Below are positions 56,862 to 64,000 of a stretch of DNA of 64,000 nucleotides, one piece after another. The position numbers and the translations under genes were made by a program. Numbering within the stretch: position 1 is the first letter of the stretch; the number at the start of each line of letters is the position of its first letter. Origin of the DNA: Castellaniella sp. MT123 (GTDB lineage Bacteria; Pseudomonadota; Gammaproteobacteria; Burkholderiales; Burkholderiaceae_B); contig NZ_CP154879.1 of assembly GCF_039614765.1 (NCBI RefSeq), forward strand, positions 2,418,001-2,482,000, written 5' to 3'. The notes under the pieces were generated by a model, which worked only from the letters and a program-made list of their open reading frames with translations, did not search any database and was not told where the DNA came from.

Positions 56862-57525
56862 GGGATTCCTTCAATCCGAGTTCCAACAGACAACGCTGCG
56901 CGGTCATTTCCGGCACCCGCAGTTCCACATGGGATTTGACGCGCCAGTCCGTGGAGGATTCCAGCGCGGTTCGTTCGTCTTGCGGGTATTGACCTTTCAT
57001 GGCCATCAGGACACCTTCTGGCGCCCGATGATGCGCGGCGACCCGGACGAAATCGCTCAGTGAAGCGAAAGCCCTGGAAATGACGATGTCGGCCTGCAAA
57101 CTGTCCATGGATTCGATTCGACCATGGACGGCCTGTACGTTCGTCAGCCCCAGCACCCCGGCCGCCTGGCGGATGAAAGCTGTTTTCTTCCCAACGGCAT
57201 CCACGCAAAAGACCGTCCAGTCCGGCTGGCAGATAGCCAGAATAATACCCGGTAAGCCTGCCCCCGAACCCATGTCCGCGATCCGGGTGTCACGCCCGGC
57301 TCGTCGAGCCCGCAGGGGTGGGACGACCGAAAGGCTGTCGAAGACATGTTGGACCAGCATGTCTTCGGGATCACGGATGGCAGTCAGGTTGTAGGCTTTG
57401 TTCCAATGCTGCAATTGCTGCAAATAAGCCAGAAGGCTATCCACGAGACGCGGATCCTGGGTTATTCCAAGCATCTGGAGCGCAGAGCCAAGCCGATCCC
57501 GAAACTGTGGAAAATACCCGTTCAT
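56848..57525 (-). CDS. rsmG: 16S rRNA m7G527 methyltransferase
   Basis: This SAM-dependent methyltransferase of 225 residues has the motif I-like [13 protein letters not shown] and the N-terminal helical part with [13 protein letters not shown]. It methylates G527 of 16S rRNA; loss gives low-level streptomycin resistance in other bacteria. Its start overlaps the mnmG stop by 4 nt. Confidence 0.96.
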   Translation of the reverse strand: MNGYFPQFRDRLGSALQMLGITQDPRLVDSLLAYLQQLQHWNKAYNLTAIRDPEDMLVQHVFDSLSVVPPLRARRAGRDTRIADMGSGAGLPGIILAICQPDWTVFCVDAVGKKTAFIRQAAGVLGLTNVQAVHGRIESMDSLQADIVISRAFASLSDFVRVAAHHRAPEGVLMAMKGQYPQDERTALESSTDWRVKSHVELRVPEMTAQRCLLELGLKESHDCR

Positions 57526-59438
57526 GCGGTTCTACGCCCCCGTTGCACCCGCTTCAGGTGGACCAGCAACAGCGAGATCGCGGCAGGCGTAATACCGGAA
57601 ATCCGCCCGGCCTGACCAACTGTGGCCGGGCGCGCAGCGCCCAGCCGCTGGCGGACTTCCGCCGACAGGCCGGGAATTTCGGTGTAATCGAAATCATCAG
57701 GAATGCTTTGCCCTTCCTGGGCTCGCTGACGTTCGATCTCCAGCCGTTGGCGTTCCACATAGCCGGCGTATTTCACCTGGATGCCCAATTGTTCGACCCG
57801 ATCCGCTTCCACGAGACCGGGACCCGCAAGGAGTGACCCCTGCGCATCCTGCAGACGCATAAGCTGTTCATAGCCCACGTCCGGACGCTTGAGCAAATCC
57901 AGCAGACTGGGATGGCGATCCTGATGCTGCAAAGCCAGGAGTTCACGGTCATGAGCTCCCAGTACGGCAGGATTGATACGTGTTTCCTGCAGGCGTTGGA
58001 TCTCCGTGGCCACAGCATCGCGTTTGCGACTGAACGCGTCCCATCGTATGTCGTCGACCAGACCGAGCGCACGGCCAATGTCGGTCAGACGCTGATCCGC
58101 GTTGTCTTCGCGAAGACTGAGTCGATATTCCGCCCGCGATGTAAACATTCTGTATGGTTCTGTAACACCTTTTGTTACAAGATCATCCACCAGAACACCT
58201 AGATACGCGTCCTGCCGGGGAACGATCCAGGGTTCCTTTCCCTGGACACGCAAGGCAGCATTGGCTCCGGCAAGCAAACCCTGAGCCGCTGCCTCTTCGT
58301 ATCCTGTTGTGCCATTGATCTGCCCGGCGAAGAACAACCCGTGAATGGATTTGGTTTCCAGCCAGGCATGCAGATGGCGCGGATCAAAATAATCATATTC
58401 GATCGCATAGCCTGGCCGCATGATGCGGGCATTTTCTAAGCCAGGCAGACTTCGCACCAACGCAAACTGAATGTCAAAGGGCAAACTGGTAGAAATACCA
58501 TTGGGATAAATTTCGCACGACGAGGCCCCTTCCGGTTCTAGAAAGACCTGATGACTTGTCTTGTCGGCAAATCGATGAATCTTGTCTTCAATGGAGGGAC
58601 AATACCGAGGACCGACCCCTTCAATAGTCCCTTCGTCGCTATACAAGGGAGAACGATCCAGACCGGATCGGACAATATCATGGGACCGTTCGGTCGTGTG
58701 GGTAATCCAGCACGGCACCTGACCCGGGTGCATGTCCGCCCGTCCCAGAAAGGAAAAAACCGGCACAGGATCCAGATCGCCTGGTTGTACCTCTGTCTTC
58801 GAAAAGTCGATGCTCTTGGCATCGATGCGCGGTGGCGTCCCTGTTTTCAGGCGCCCCTGAGGAAGATTGAGTTCCTTCAGCCGTTGCCCGAGACTCGTGG
58901 CTGGCGGGTCCCCCGCGCGACCTGCCGCGTAATGAGACAAACCAACATGCATCAGACCATTGAGGAAGGTTCCGGCCGTCAAGACAACCGTCTTGGCACG
59001 AAATACCAGACCGATTTGTGTTTTCGCACCGACTACCAGATCCCCGTCCAGAATCAAATCTTCTACTGCCTGTTGAAAGATCAGCAGATTTTTCTGTTCC
59101 TGCAGAATCATCCGGATCGCCCGGCGATAGAGGGAACGATCAGCCTGAGCGCGCGTAGCGCGGACAGCAGGTCCTTTCGACCGATTTAGAATCCGGAACT
59201 GGATGCCGGCGTGATCAGTTGCCCAAGCCATCGCACCACCCAAGGCATCCACCTCTTTGACCAGATGCCCTTTACCAATTCCTCCGATCGATGGATTGCA
59301 GGACATCTGACCCAAGGTATCCATATTATGGGTCAGGAGTAGCGTTGAAGCACCCATCCGGGCCGCTGCTAATGCGGCTTCAGTTCCCGCATGGCCGCCG
59401 CCAATCACGAGAACGTCGAATTCATCGGTATAGTTCAT
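57522..59438 (-). CDS. mnmG: tRNA uridine-5-carboxymethylaminomethyl modification enzyme MnmG
   Basis: This FAD protein of 638 residues works with MnmE to modify U34 of certain tRNAs. The FAD motif is [19 protein letters not shown], and [12 protein letters not shown] and the Cys in the [15 protein letters not shown] region are conserved. I start at the ATG at 59438 (MNYTDEFD). It heads the operon with rsmG, parA and parB. Base composition is less GC-rich here than in the rest of the window. Confidence 0.97.
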   Translation of the reverse strand: MNYTDEFDVLVIGGGHAGTEAALAAARMGASTLLLTHNMDTLGQMSCNPSIGGIGKGHLVKEVDALGGAMAWATDHAGIQFRILNRSKGPAVRATRAQADRSLYRRAIRMILQEQKNLLIFQQAVEDLILDGDLVVGAKTQIGLVFRAKTVVLTAGTFLNGLMHVGLSHYAAGRAGDPPATSLGQRLKELNLPQGRLKTGTPPRIDAKSIDFSKTEVQPGDLDPVPVFSFLGRADMHPGQVPCWITHTTERSHDIVRSGLDRSPLYSDEGTIEGVGPRYCPSIEDKIHRFADKTSHQVFLEPEGASSCEIYPNGISTSLPFDIQFALVRSLPGLENARIMRPGYAIEYDYFDPRHLHAWLETKSIHGLFFAGQINGTTGYEEAAAQGLLAGANAALRVQGKEPWIVPRQDAYLGVLVDDLVTKGVTEPYRMFTSRAEYRLSLREDNADQRLTDIGRALGLVDDIRWDAFSRKRDAVATEIQRLQETRINPAVLGAHDRELLALQHQDRHPSLLDLLKRPDVGYEQLMRLQDAQGSLLAGPGLVEADRVEQLGIQVKYAGYVERQRLEIERQRAQEGQSIPDDFDYTEIPGLSAEVRQRLGAARPATVGQAGRISGITPAAISLLLVHLKRVQRGRRTA

Positions 59439-59494
59439 GAGAAATAACAAGAGGGAATCTGGACATTATACGTCTCGCCCGGTCACCGACCGGA

Positions 59495-59510
59495 TGTTCC
59501 ACGTGAAACA
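59495..59510. promoter_or_regulatory. parS site 1
   Basis: TGTTCCACGTGAAACA matches the ParB-binding parS consensus, with one asymmetric base in the palindrome. It lies about 57 nt upstream of the mnmG start, in the same operon region that encodes ParB. Confidence 0.9.
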
Positions 59511-60004
59511 TCCATTCTGAATGTGACCGGTACAGCAAGCCAAAAGCTAGACGCAGTCGCATTCAATGTAAAACGATTGACGATGACATCGGCCCCGGCA
59601 ATCCCGGCCATAATCACCCAATCATGTCGTAATTTCTGTCATATCCTGGCCCCCGGCGTGATCAGTCGCAACATCAGTTGTCGCTGACGAAAACACCGTA
59701 TGAAGGACGCCTACCCAGGGGACTGGGCAAATGGACAGATGTTCGAATTACACTGACTCGACCACAGACACCGAAGACGATCATTGCTGTTCTGAAGCAG
59801 CACCACGCATGACCAACGAAACCCCTAACTCCGCCGTCTCACATTCAGCGATGCCAAAATTTTAGGGAACACTGGCGCGCCACCAGAAACCGGATAGGCG
59901 CACTATCGTGATAGACGAAACAATACCAGACGGGAAACGGCGATGCCAGTATGAACTAGCCTCAACAGAAGAGGAGGGTAGGCAAGCTTGGTTGGAAGTT
60001 ATGA

Positions 60005-60020
60005 TGTTTCACGTGAAACA
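60005..60020. promoter_or_regulatory. parS site 2
   Basis: TGTTTCACGTGAAACA is a perfect palindrome and a consensus parS. The palindrome extends to 20 bp (60003-60022). It lies 510 nt from site 1 and about 1.9 kb from the proposed oriC core. Confidence 0.95.
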
Positions 60021-60166
60021 TCCAAAATGTAGCTTTCAACCCTGAATGGGGACAACCCTGTGGACAACATCGGGAAAACCACGTACAACGTATCCGATGT
60101 CAGACGTCTCTGTGCTCACGGAAAACACGCATGCAATTTCACAGCCGCATGACGGATATGAAAAAA

Positions 60167-60188
60167 GGCACTCTACGAGTGCCTTTTT
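60167..60188 (-). terminator. Terminator of the cold-shock gene
   Basis: Arms GGCACTC and GAGTGCC around a TAC loop are flanked by A-run and T-run, so the structure can work in both directions. On the minus strand it follows the csp stop by 16 nt. Confidence 0.88.
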
Positions 60189-60203
60189 GATCAGCCATGC
60201 ACC

Positions 60204-60410
60204 TTACAGCGGGCGGATCTCGGCAGCCTGAGGACCCTTAGGGCCGTCTTTGACTTCGAATTGCACCGCCTGGCCTTCGTTCAGGCTGCGATAACCGCGG
60301 CCCTCGATGGCGGAGAAATGCGCGAACACATCGGAGCCACCAGCGTCCGGTGTAATGAAGCCGAAACCTTTTTCAGCGTTGAACCACTTGACTTTGCCCG
60401 TTTGAGCCAT
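60204..60410 (-). CDS. Cold-shock protein (CspA family)
   Basis: This single cold-shock domain protein of 68 residues starts [20 protein letters not shown] and has the RNP motifs KGFGFI and VFAHFSA. It binds single-stranded RNA/DNA and melts RNA structure. The ATG at 60410 is the family's start; the open frame upstream is leader. The 270-nt upstream gap probably holds a long 5' UTR, common for csp genes. Confidence 0.95.
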   Translation of the reverse strand: MAQTGKVKWFNAEKGFGFITPDAGGSDVFAHFSAIEGRGYRSLNEGQAVQFEVKDGPKGPQAAEIRPL

Positions 60411-60681
60411 GATCAGGAACGTCCTAATAAATGTGAGAAAACAACAATGAATCAAGAACGCGGAAACGAAACAGATCGTGCCTGAGTAGCGGAAAGCGAC
60501 AGGGCAAGCCTACTGCGAGACGTGCGTACTGCTTGAATTGCATTGCAACAAAGAGAATAACCATGCCCGGATAAAAGTCAAATCATAGTTTTCCCTTAGA
60601 TTCGATTGTATCCACAGCGGCAATTTTGTGCAGAACAATTCAACAAAAACAAGCCAAAACACCCTTTAAACAACGAAAAAC

Positions 60682-61863
60682 ATGATCAATCTCATATCCA
60701 AACTTCCGCTGGTCGGCGACACCATCTTCAATGAAATGAGCACACTGGCCCGGGAACACCGGGCCATCAACCTGGGACAAGGCTTTCCAGACTACCAGCC
60801 ACCTGATGGTTTGATCCAGGCGGTGTGCAACGCCATGCAAGAAGGCCCGAATCAATACGCCCCTATGGAAGGCATTCCAGCATTACGCGGGGCCATCGCG
60901 GATAAAGTCCAGGGACAGCACGGCCGCGCCTATGACGCCAATACCGAAATCACCGTGACCTCGGGCGCAACAGAAGCTCTGATGAGCAGCATTCTGGCGC
61001 TCGTTCATCCGGGGGACGACGTGTTGTTGATTGATCCGGCTTACGATCTGTATGCGCCGGCGATCACCCTGGCGGGCGGCACGCCACAGCGTGTCGCGTT
61101 GCGGACATCCACCAAACCGCACTCTGGATTCCTGCTGGACTGGACTGCCGTTGAAGACGCGCTGACGAAAAAAACACGTCTGATTGTCTTGAATTTTCCG
61201 CACAATCCAACCGGCCTGACCCTGAAGGAGGCGGATCTGGATGCACTGGAACAGATCGTCGCTCGTCACGATATGTTGCTTTTGTCGGATGAGGCGTACG
61301 AGCACATTGTCTTTGACGGCGATACCCATCGAAGCCCGGTTTCGCGCCAGATTCTGGCCGAGCGTTGTGTCCTGATCTCGTCATTCGGGAAGACCTTTCA
61401 TGCCACAGGGTGGAAGGTCGGCTACTGCTGCGCTCCGGAAAAAATCAGTCGCGAGATCCGGAAGGTGCATCAATACACCGTCTACTCGGTCAACACCGCC
61501 GTCCAAGCCGGCATTGCGACGTATCTGAAAACCGAAGCGTCCCTTGGGGCGTTGTCAGGGTTTTACCAAAAGAAACGAGATCGGCTCGTCGAAGGTTTGA
61601 ACCAGACGGTGCTAAGACCGCTGCATTCCGAAGGGACGTTTTTTCTGCTGGTGGACACCCGTGCCCTGGGAAAACACCAAGAAAAAACGCTGGCACTCAG
61701 AATTTTGCAGGAATGCGGTGTCGCGACCATCCCGGTATCGGCGTTCTATGCGAACCCGCAAGCGGCTGAAGCCAATCACCAGTTGTTGCGCCTGTGTTTT
61801 GCAAAACAAGATTCTACGCTGGATTCCGCAGTCGAGCGATTACAGTCGTTGAAAGCCTGCTGA
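60682..61863 (+). CDS. Aminotransferase class I/II (YbdL/methionine type)
   Basis: This PLP enzyme of 393 residues has the fold-type I pattern: GQGFPDYQPPDGL near the start, NFPHNPTGLTL (Asn-Pro), DEAYEHIVFD and the PLP Lys in SSFGKTFHATGWKVGY. It resembles E. coli YbdL and other methionine/aromatic 2-oxo acid aminotransferases. It is transcribed alone, between the csp gene and the proposed oriC. Confidence 0.9.
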   Translation: MINLISKLPLVGDTIFNEMSTLAREHRAINLGQGFPDYQPPDGLIQAVCNAMQEGPNQYAPMEGIPALRGAIADKVQGQHGRAYDANTEITVTSGATEALMSSILALVHPGDDVLLIDPAYDLYAPAITLAGGTPQRVALRTSTKPHSGFLLDWTAVEDALTKKTRLIVLNFPHNPTGLTLKEADLDALEQIVARHDMLLLSDEAYEHIVFDGDTHRSPVSRQILAERCVLISSFGKTFHATGWKVGYCCAPEKISREIRKVHQYTVYSVNTAVQAGIATYLKTEASLGALSGFYQKKRDRLVEGLNQTVLRPLHSEGTFFLLVDTRALGKHQEKTLALRILQECGVATIPVSAFYANPQAAEANHQLLRLCFAKQDSTLDSAVERLQSLKAC

Positions 61864-62539
61864 AAGCGGGCGTGGCTTGCTGGTGATCCTTTTGTTTGTT
61901 CCTTATCTTCTATATTTAACTGATAAGAATAATGGGTGCCTGTGGATAACTCGTATAAGTCAGATTTCAATTTAAATTCAAATACTTAACCTATTTTTTG
62001 AAGTGTGGATCTCTGTGACTCGAAGGGGGATGATTTGGGGACGGTTTTGGTAACCAGGTTCAAAACCCGCTTTTTGAACAAAACTTCCACAAGTCATCCA
62101 CATACCCCCACCCAGGGGCTATCCACAGGCCTGGATCCGTTCATCGTGTCGGACATGACCAGTTGGTGATGAACGACGCTCGTTGACCGAGCTTCAAAGT
62201 CGGTATCCGATCCAGATCCACAGCATCAGTGATTTGCTCGACCCAAAGGGCGGATTTCAGCCCGCCGCCGCATGGCACTGTCTTTTTTAATAATTTTCTT
62301 TATTAAGATAGTAAAGATAATGGAACCTTGTGGATAAGTCTAATAAGTAGTTTTCTATAATGAAATCAAGTACTTGAATCGATAATTTCTGTGGTCTTCA
62401 ATGTTAAAAGACACAGGATGGATTGTGGACCGATTCCGGGAATTGAACTTCAAGGTGGTTTATCAACATCTTGTGCACATGAAATGCACGCCAGAGATCT
62501 CCTGTGCTTGTCCACAGGCGAGGAATCCTCTGAACAAGG
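61864..62539. other. oriC: Probable chromosomal replication origin (oriC)
   Basis: This 676-nt gene-free stretch is AT-rich at 61900-62000 and 62280-62400, in contrast to its high-GC surroundings. Two perfect DnaA boxes (TGTGGATAA at 61941-61949 and 62329-62337) and three with one mismatch (62094-62102 TCATCCACA, 62119-62127 CTATCCACA, 62508-62516 TTGTCCACA) are seen, plus weaker ones near 62004 and 62213. The AT-rich T-runs at 62281-62310 could be the unwinding element. Position beside mnmG-parAB and parS agrees with oriC in Bordetella as I recall it. Confidence 0.8.
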
Positions 62540-63586
62540 TCAGCTTGTCGGAATCTGATCGCCGTTGTCGAACACCAGCTGGCGTTCCGGCCATAACATC
62601 GCAGCCAGTCGAAAGCGGATGCCGTCGGATGAACCGTGGGCGGTGCGTTCGCTCCAGCGTGCACCTACGGAATAATCGATGCAGTATGCCTGCCGATGCA
62701 ATCCGTGCCAGGCGGTGGGGCCAATGCCGCGGAACAGCCGGCTGTAGCGCCAGGTGTTGGGGTTGGCGGGGTTGAACAGGCGCCAGTAGTGGCCGATGAT
62801 GACCGGGCTGGGATCCGGGTCCTGGTCCCACCAGGCGATCCGGTCCGAATACCGCCAGCGGTGTCCGGAATAAAACGGTTGCGGGCTGCGGGCTTCGATA
62901 CCGGATGTCATGCGTTTGACGGGATTGAGGCGCTGTTGCAGCGATTCAAAGTCCGCCACTGCATCCAGATAGGGTGGGGGATCATTGGGATCTTCCAGCT
63001 GACTGGCCCAGCGTTCGCGTTCTGCGAGATAGCGGGCCCCCAGGTCGTTTCGACGGGCTTCATGCTGTACCTTCAGATCCCAGTCATGGATCAGTTCCAG
63101 GATGTGCCCGCAGGGGACGGCCGCCACCGATTCGATACCGGCGGAATCCCAGGCCGCATGCACGATGCGCAGATCCGGCAGGCGGATTGCCAGGGGCAAG
63201 CTGGACAGAAAATCGCGGATATCCGGCCGCTGGATTGCCGTGGCGCGCGTAAAGGGTGCATAGTAAGGCGCGTCCGAATGTTCCCGGCTATCGAAGAACC
63301 AACCCGATCCGTCCTTGGCGTCGTTGGCCAGCAGATTGATTTCGTGGTTGCCCAGGATGGCCAGGGCGCGCCCTTGATCGATCAGGTCGCGGACCCGCGC
63401 AATGACACCCACGCTGTCGGGGCCCCGATCACAGAGATCGCCGATGAAGATCAGAAGGCGGTTGCTCGTGGCCGGGTCGTGTTTCAGTTTTTCCAGCAGT
63501 GCATCGAGCGCCTGCAGTTCGCCATGGATATCGCCGATGATCGCCAGCGGCTGTTCCGGAAGGGTATGGACAAGTGTCTGGTTCAT
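62540..63586 (-). CDS. PPP-family metallophosphatase
   Basis: This calcineurin-like phosphatase of 348 residues starts at the ATG at 63586 (MNQTLVHTLPEQP) after AGGAGA. The metal motifs are GDIHGELQALD, GDLCDRGPDS and GNHEINL, with later His in VHAAWDS and GHYWRLF. Such proteins dephosphorylate Ser/Thr proteins or dinucleoside polyphosphates; which one cannot be told. It is divergent from the Fic gene with a 79-nt gap and ends at the oriC region. Confidence 0.9.
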   Translation of the reverse strand: MNQTLVHTLPEQPLAIIGDIHGELQALDALLEKLKHDPATSNRLLIFIGDLCDRGPDSVGVIARVRDLIDQGRALAILGNHEINLLANDAKDGSGWFFDSREHSDAPYYAPFTRATAIQRPDIRDFLSSLPLAIRLPDLRIVHAAWDSAGIESVAAVPCGHILELIHDWDLKVQHEARRNDLGARYLAERERWASQLEDPNDPPPYLDAVADFESLQQRLNPVKRMTSGIEARSPQPFYSGHRWRYSDRIAWWDQDPDPSPVIIGHYWRLFNPANPNTWRYSRLFRGIGPTAWHGLHRQAYCIDYSVGARWSERTAHGSSDGIRFRLAAMLWPERQLVFDNGDQIPTS

Positions 63587-63665
63587 GTCCCTATTCTCCT
63601 TCCGGACAGGATTGGGGACAATGGGCGCAGACCCGTGGCCTGAATCTCCTTGCAGGAGGGCATCC

Positions 63666-64000
63666 ATGAACCGGTATGACGTCAGCGGATGGCAGAACAG
63701 CTACCAGGAGGGCTCTGGCGGCGAGGTTCTGAAGAACAAGCAGGGAATTGTGTCGCGCGACGATATGAATCATGCGGAACTGATGTTGCTGCGCAAGCTT
63801 TATGTGTCGGTCCTGCGGGAACGTCTGCCGGCCGGTGCGATCACGGTTGCGCAGATTCGCGAATGGCACCGGCGCTGGCTGGGTAACATCTATGCCTGGG
63901 CGGGGCACGAGAGGTCGGTGAACATGAGCAAGGACGGGTTTCCGTTCGCGGCCGCCGACCGTATTCCAGCGCTGCTGAAGGAGTTCGGGCAGCGGTACCT
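63666..64000 (+). CDS. Fic/DOC family protein, N-terminal part
   Basis: About 111 residues are visible before the window ends. They include YDVSGWQNSYQEGSGGEVL, KNKQGIVSRDDMNHAELMLL and the Fic N-terminal region IREWHRRWLGNIYAWAGHER. AGGAGG lies 7 nt upstream of the ATG. The catalytic HxFxxGNG motif would lie past the edge, so AMP-transfer activity cannot be judged. No antitoxin gene is seen upstream. Confidence 0.88.
   Translation, partial: MNRYDVSGWQNSYQEGSGGEVLKNKQGIVSRDDMNHAELMLLRKLYVSVLRERLPAGAITVAQIREWHRRWLGNIYAWAGHERSVNMSKDGFPFAAADRIPALLKEFGQRY

Larger units (their letters stand above)
59439..60203. other. Intergenic region upstream of mnmG with two parS sites
   Basis: About 765 nt without a credible gene. 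It contains two parS sites (59495-59510 and 60005-60020), the promoter of mnmG and one DnaA-box-like sequence TGTGGACAA (60059-60067), plus the csp terminator at its right end. I see no other strong structure. It may be an outer part of the origin region. Confidence 0.75.

Noticed and set aside
60059-60067. A second origin in the mnmG-csp gap
   Set aside because: Only one DnaA-like box is seen there and the AT-rich element is missing; the cluster at 61.9-62.5 kb is much stronger.

Overview
The window looks like the origin-proximal part of a high-GC betaproteobacterial chromosome, most likely order Burkholderiales and family Alcaligenaceae (Bordetella/Castellaniella-like). This rests on gene order (mnmG-rsmG-parA-parB, then tRNAs-tuf-tRNA-Trp-secE-nusG-rplKAJL-rpoBC, then rpsL-rpsG-fusA-tuf-S10 operon), on the protein sequences as I remember them, and on a Bordetella-like origin upstream of mnmG. 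No database search was possible.

Layout. Positions 1-3000 hold the end of an acyl-CoA ligase gene, a lipoprotein-type gamma-glutamyltransferase and a small conserved protein. Positions 3200-13300 (minus strand) hold the str and S10 ribosomal operons, rpsL to rpsQ. They end at a strong terminator, so the spc operon does not follow directly. Positions 41275-53400 hold rpoC, rpoB, rplL, rplJ, rplA, rplK, nusG, secE and tRNA-Trp. Then come a second, near-identical tuf, three more tRNAs (Thr, Gly, Tyr), and parB, parA, rsmG and mnmG. Positions 59439-62540 contain two parS sites, a cold-shock gene, an aminotransferase gene and an AT-rich segment of about 0.68 kb with a DnaA-box cluster, the probable oriC. 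The right edge has a metallophosphatase and the start of a Fic protein gene.

The unusual part is a block of about 28 kb, roughly 13.3-41.2 kb. It sits between the upstream region of rpsL and the terminator of rpoC, two units that I remember as close neighbours in relatives. It is wholly catabolic: an IclR regulator; a split QuiC-like pair (VOC half and TIM-barrel half); an aldehyde dehydrogenase and a Gfo/Idh oxidoreductase; an NAD-type quinate/shikimate dehydrogenase followed by a TRAP transporter and a variant type II dehydroquinate dehydratase; a PanE-VOC fusion with MaoC and CaiB; LysR and TetR regulators; a CaiB, citryl-CoA-lyase-like and ThDP-enzyme operon running into a complete Liv ABC transporter; two AroE paralogues; a LigI-like amidohydrolase; a second QuiC-like TIM barrel with a full metal-ligand set; and an acyl-CoA dehydrogenase.

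Most promoters in this block carry the same 13-bp inverted repeat, AGAAC-N3-RTTCT or a close variant, at nine places from 13.35 to 41.19 kb. One copy lies just upstream of the iclR gene. My reading is that the block is one IclR-controlled regulon for uptake and degradation of hydroaromatic (quinate/shikimate-like) acids and CoA-linked products. The PanE/MaoC/CaiB and LysR/TetR unit appears to lie outside that regulon. The first QuiC-like pair has lost metal-binding residues in both halves, while the TIM barrel at 39.1 kb keeps them, so the real substrate and the role of the first pair are open.
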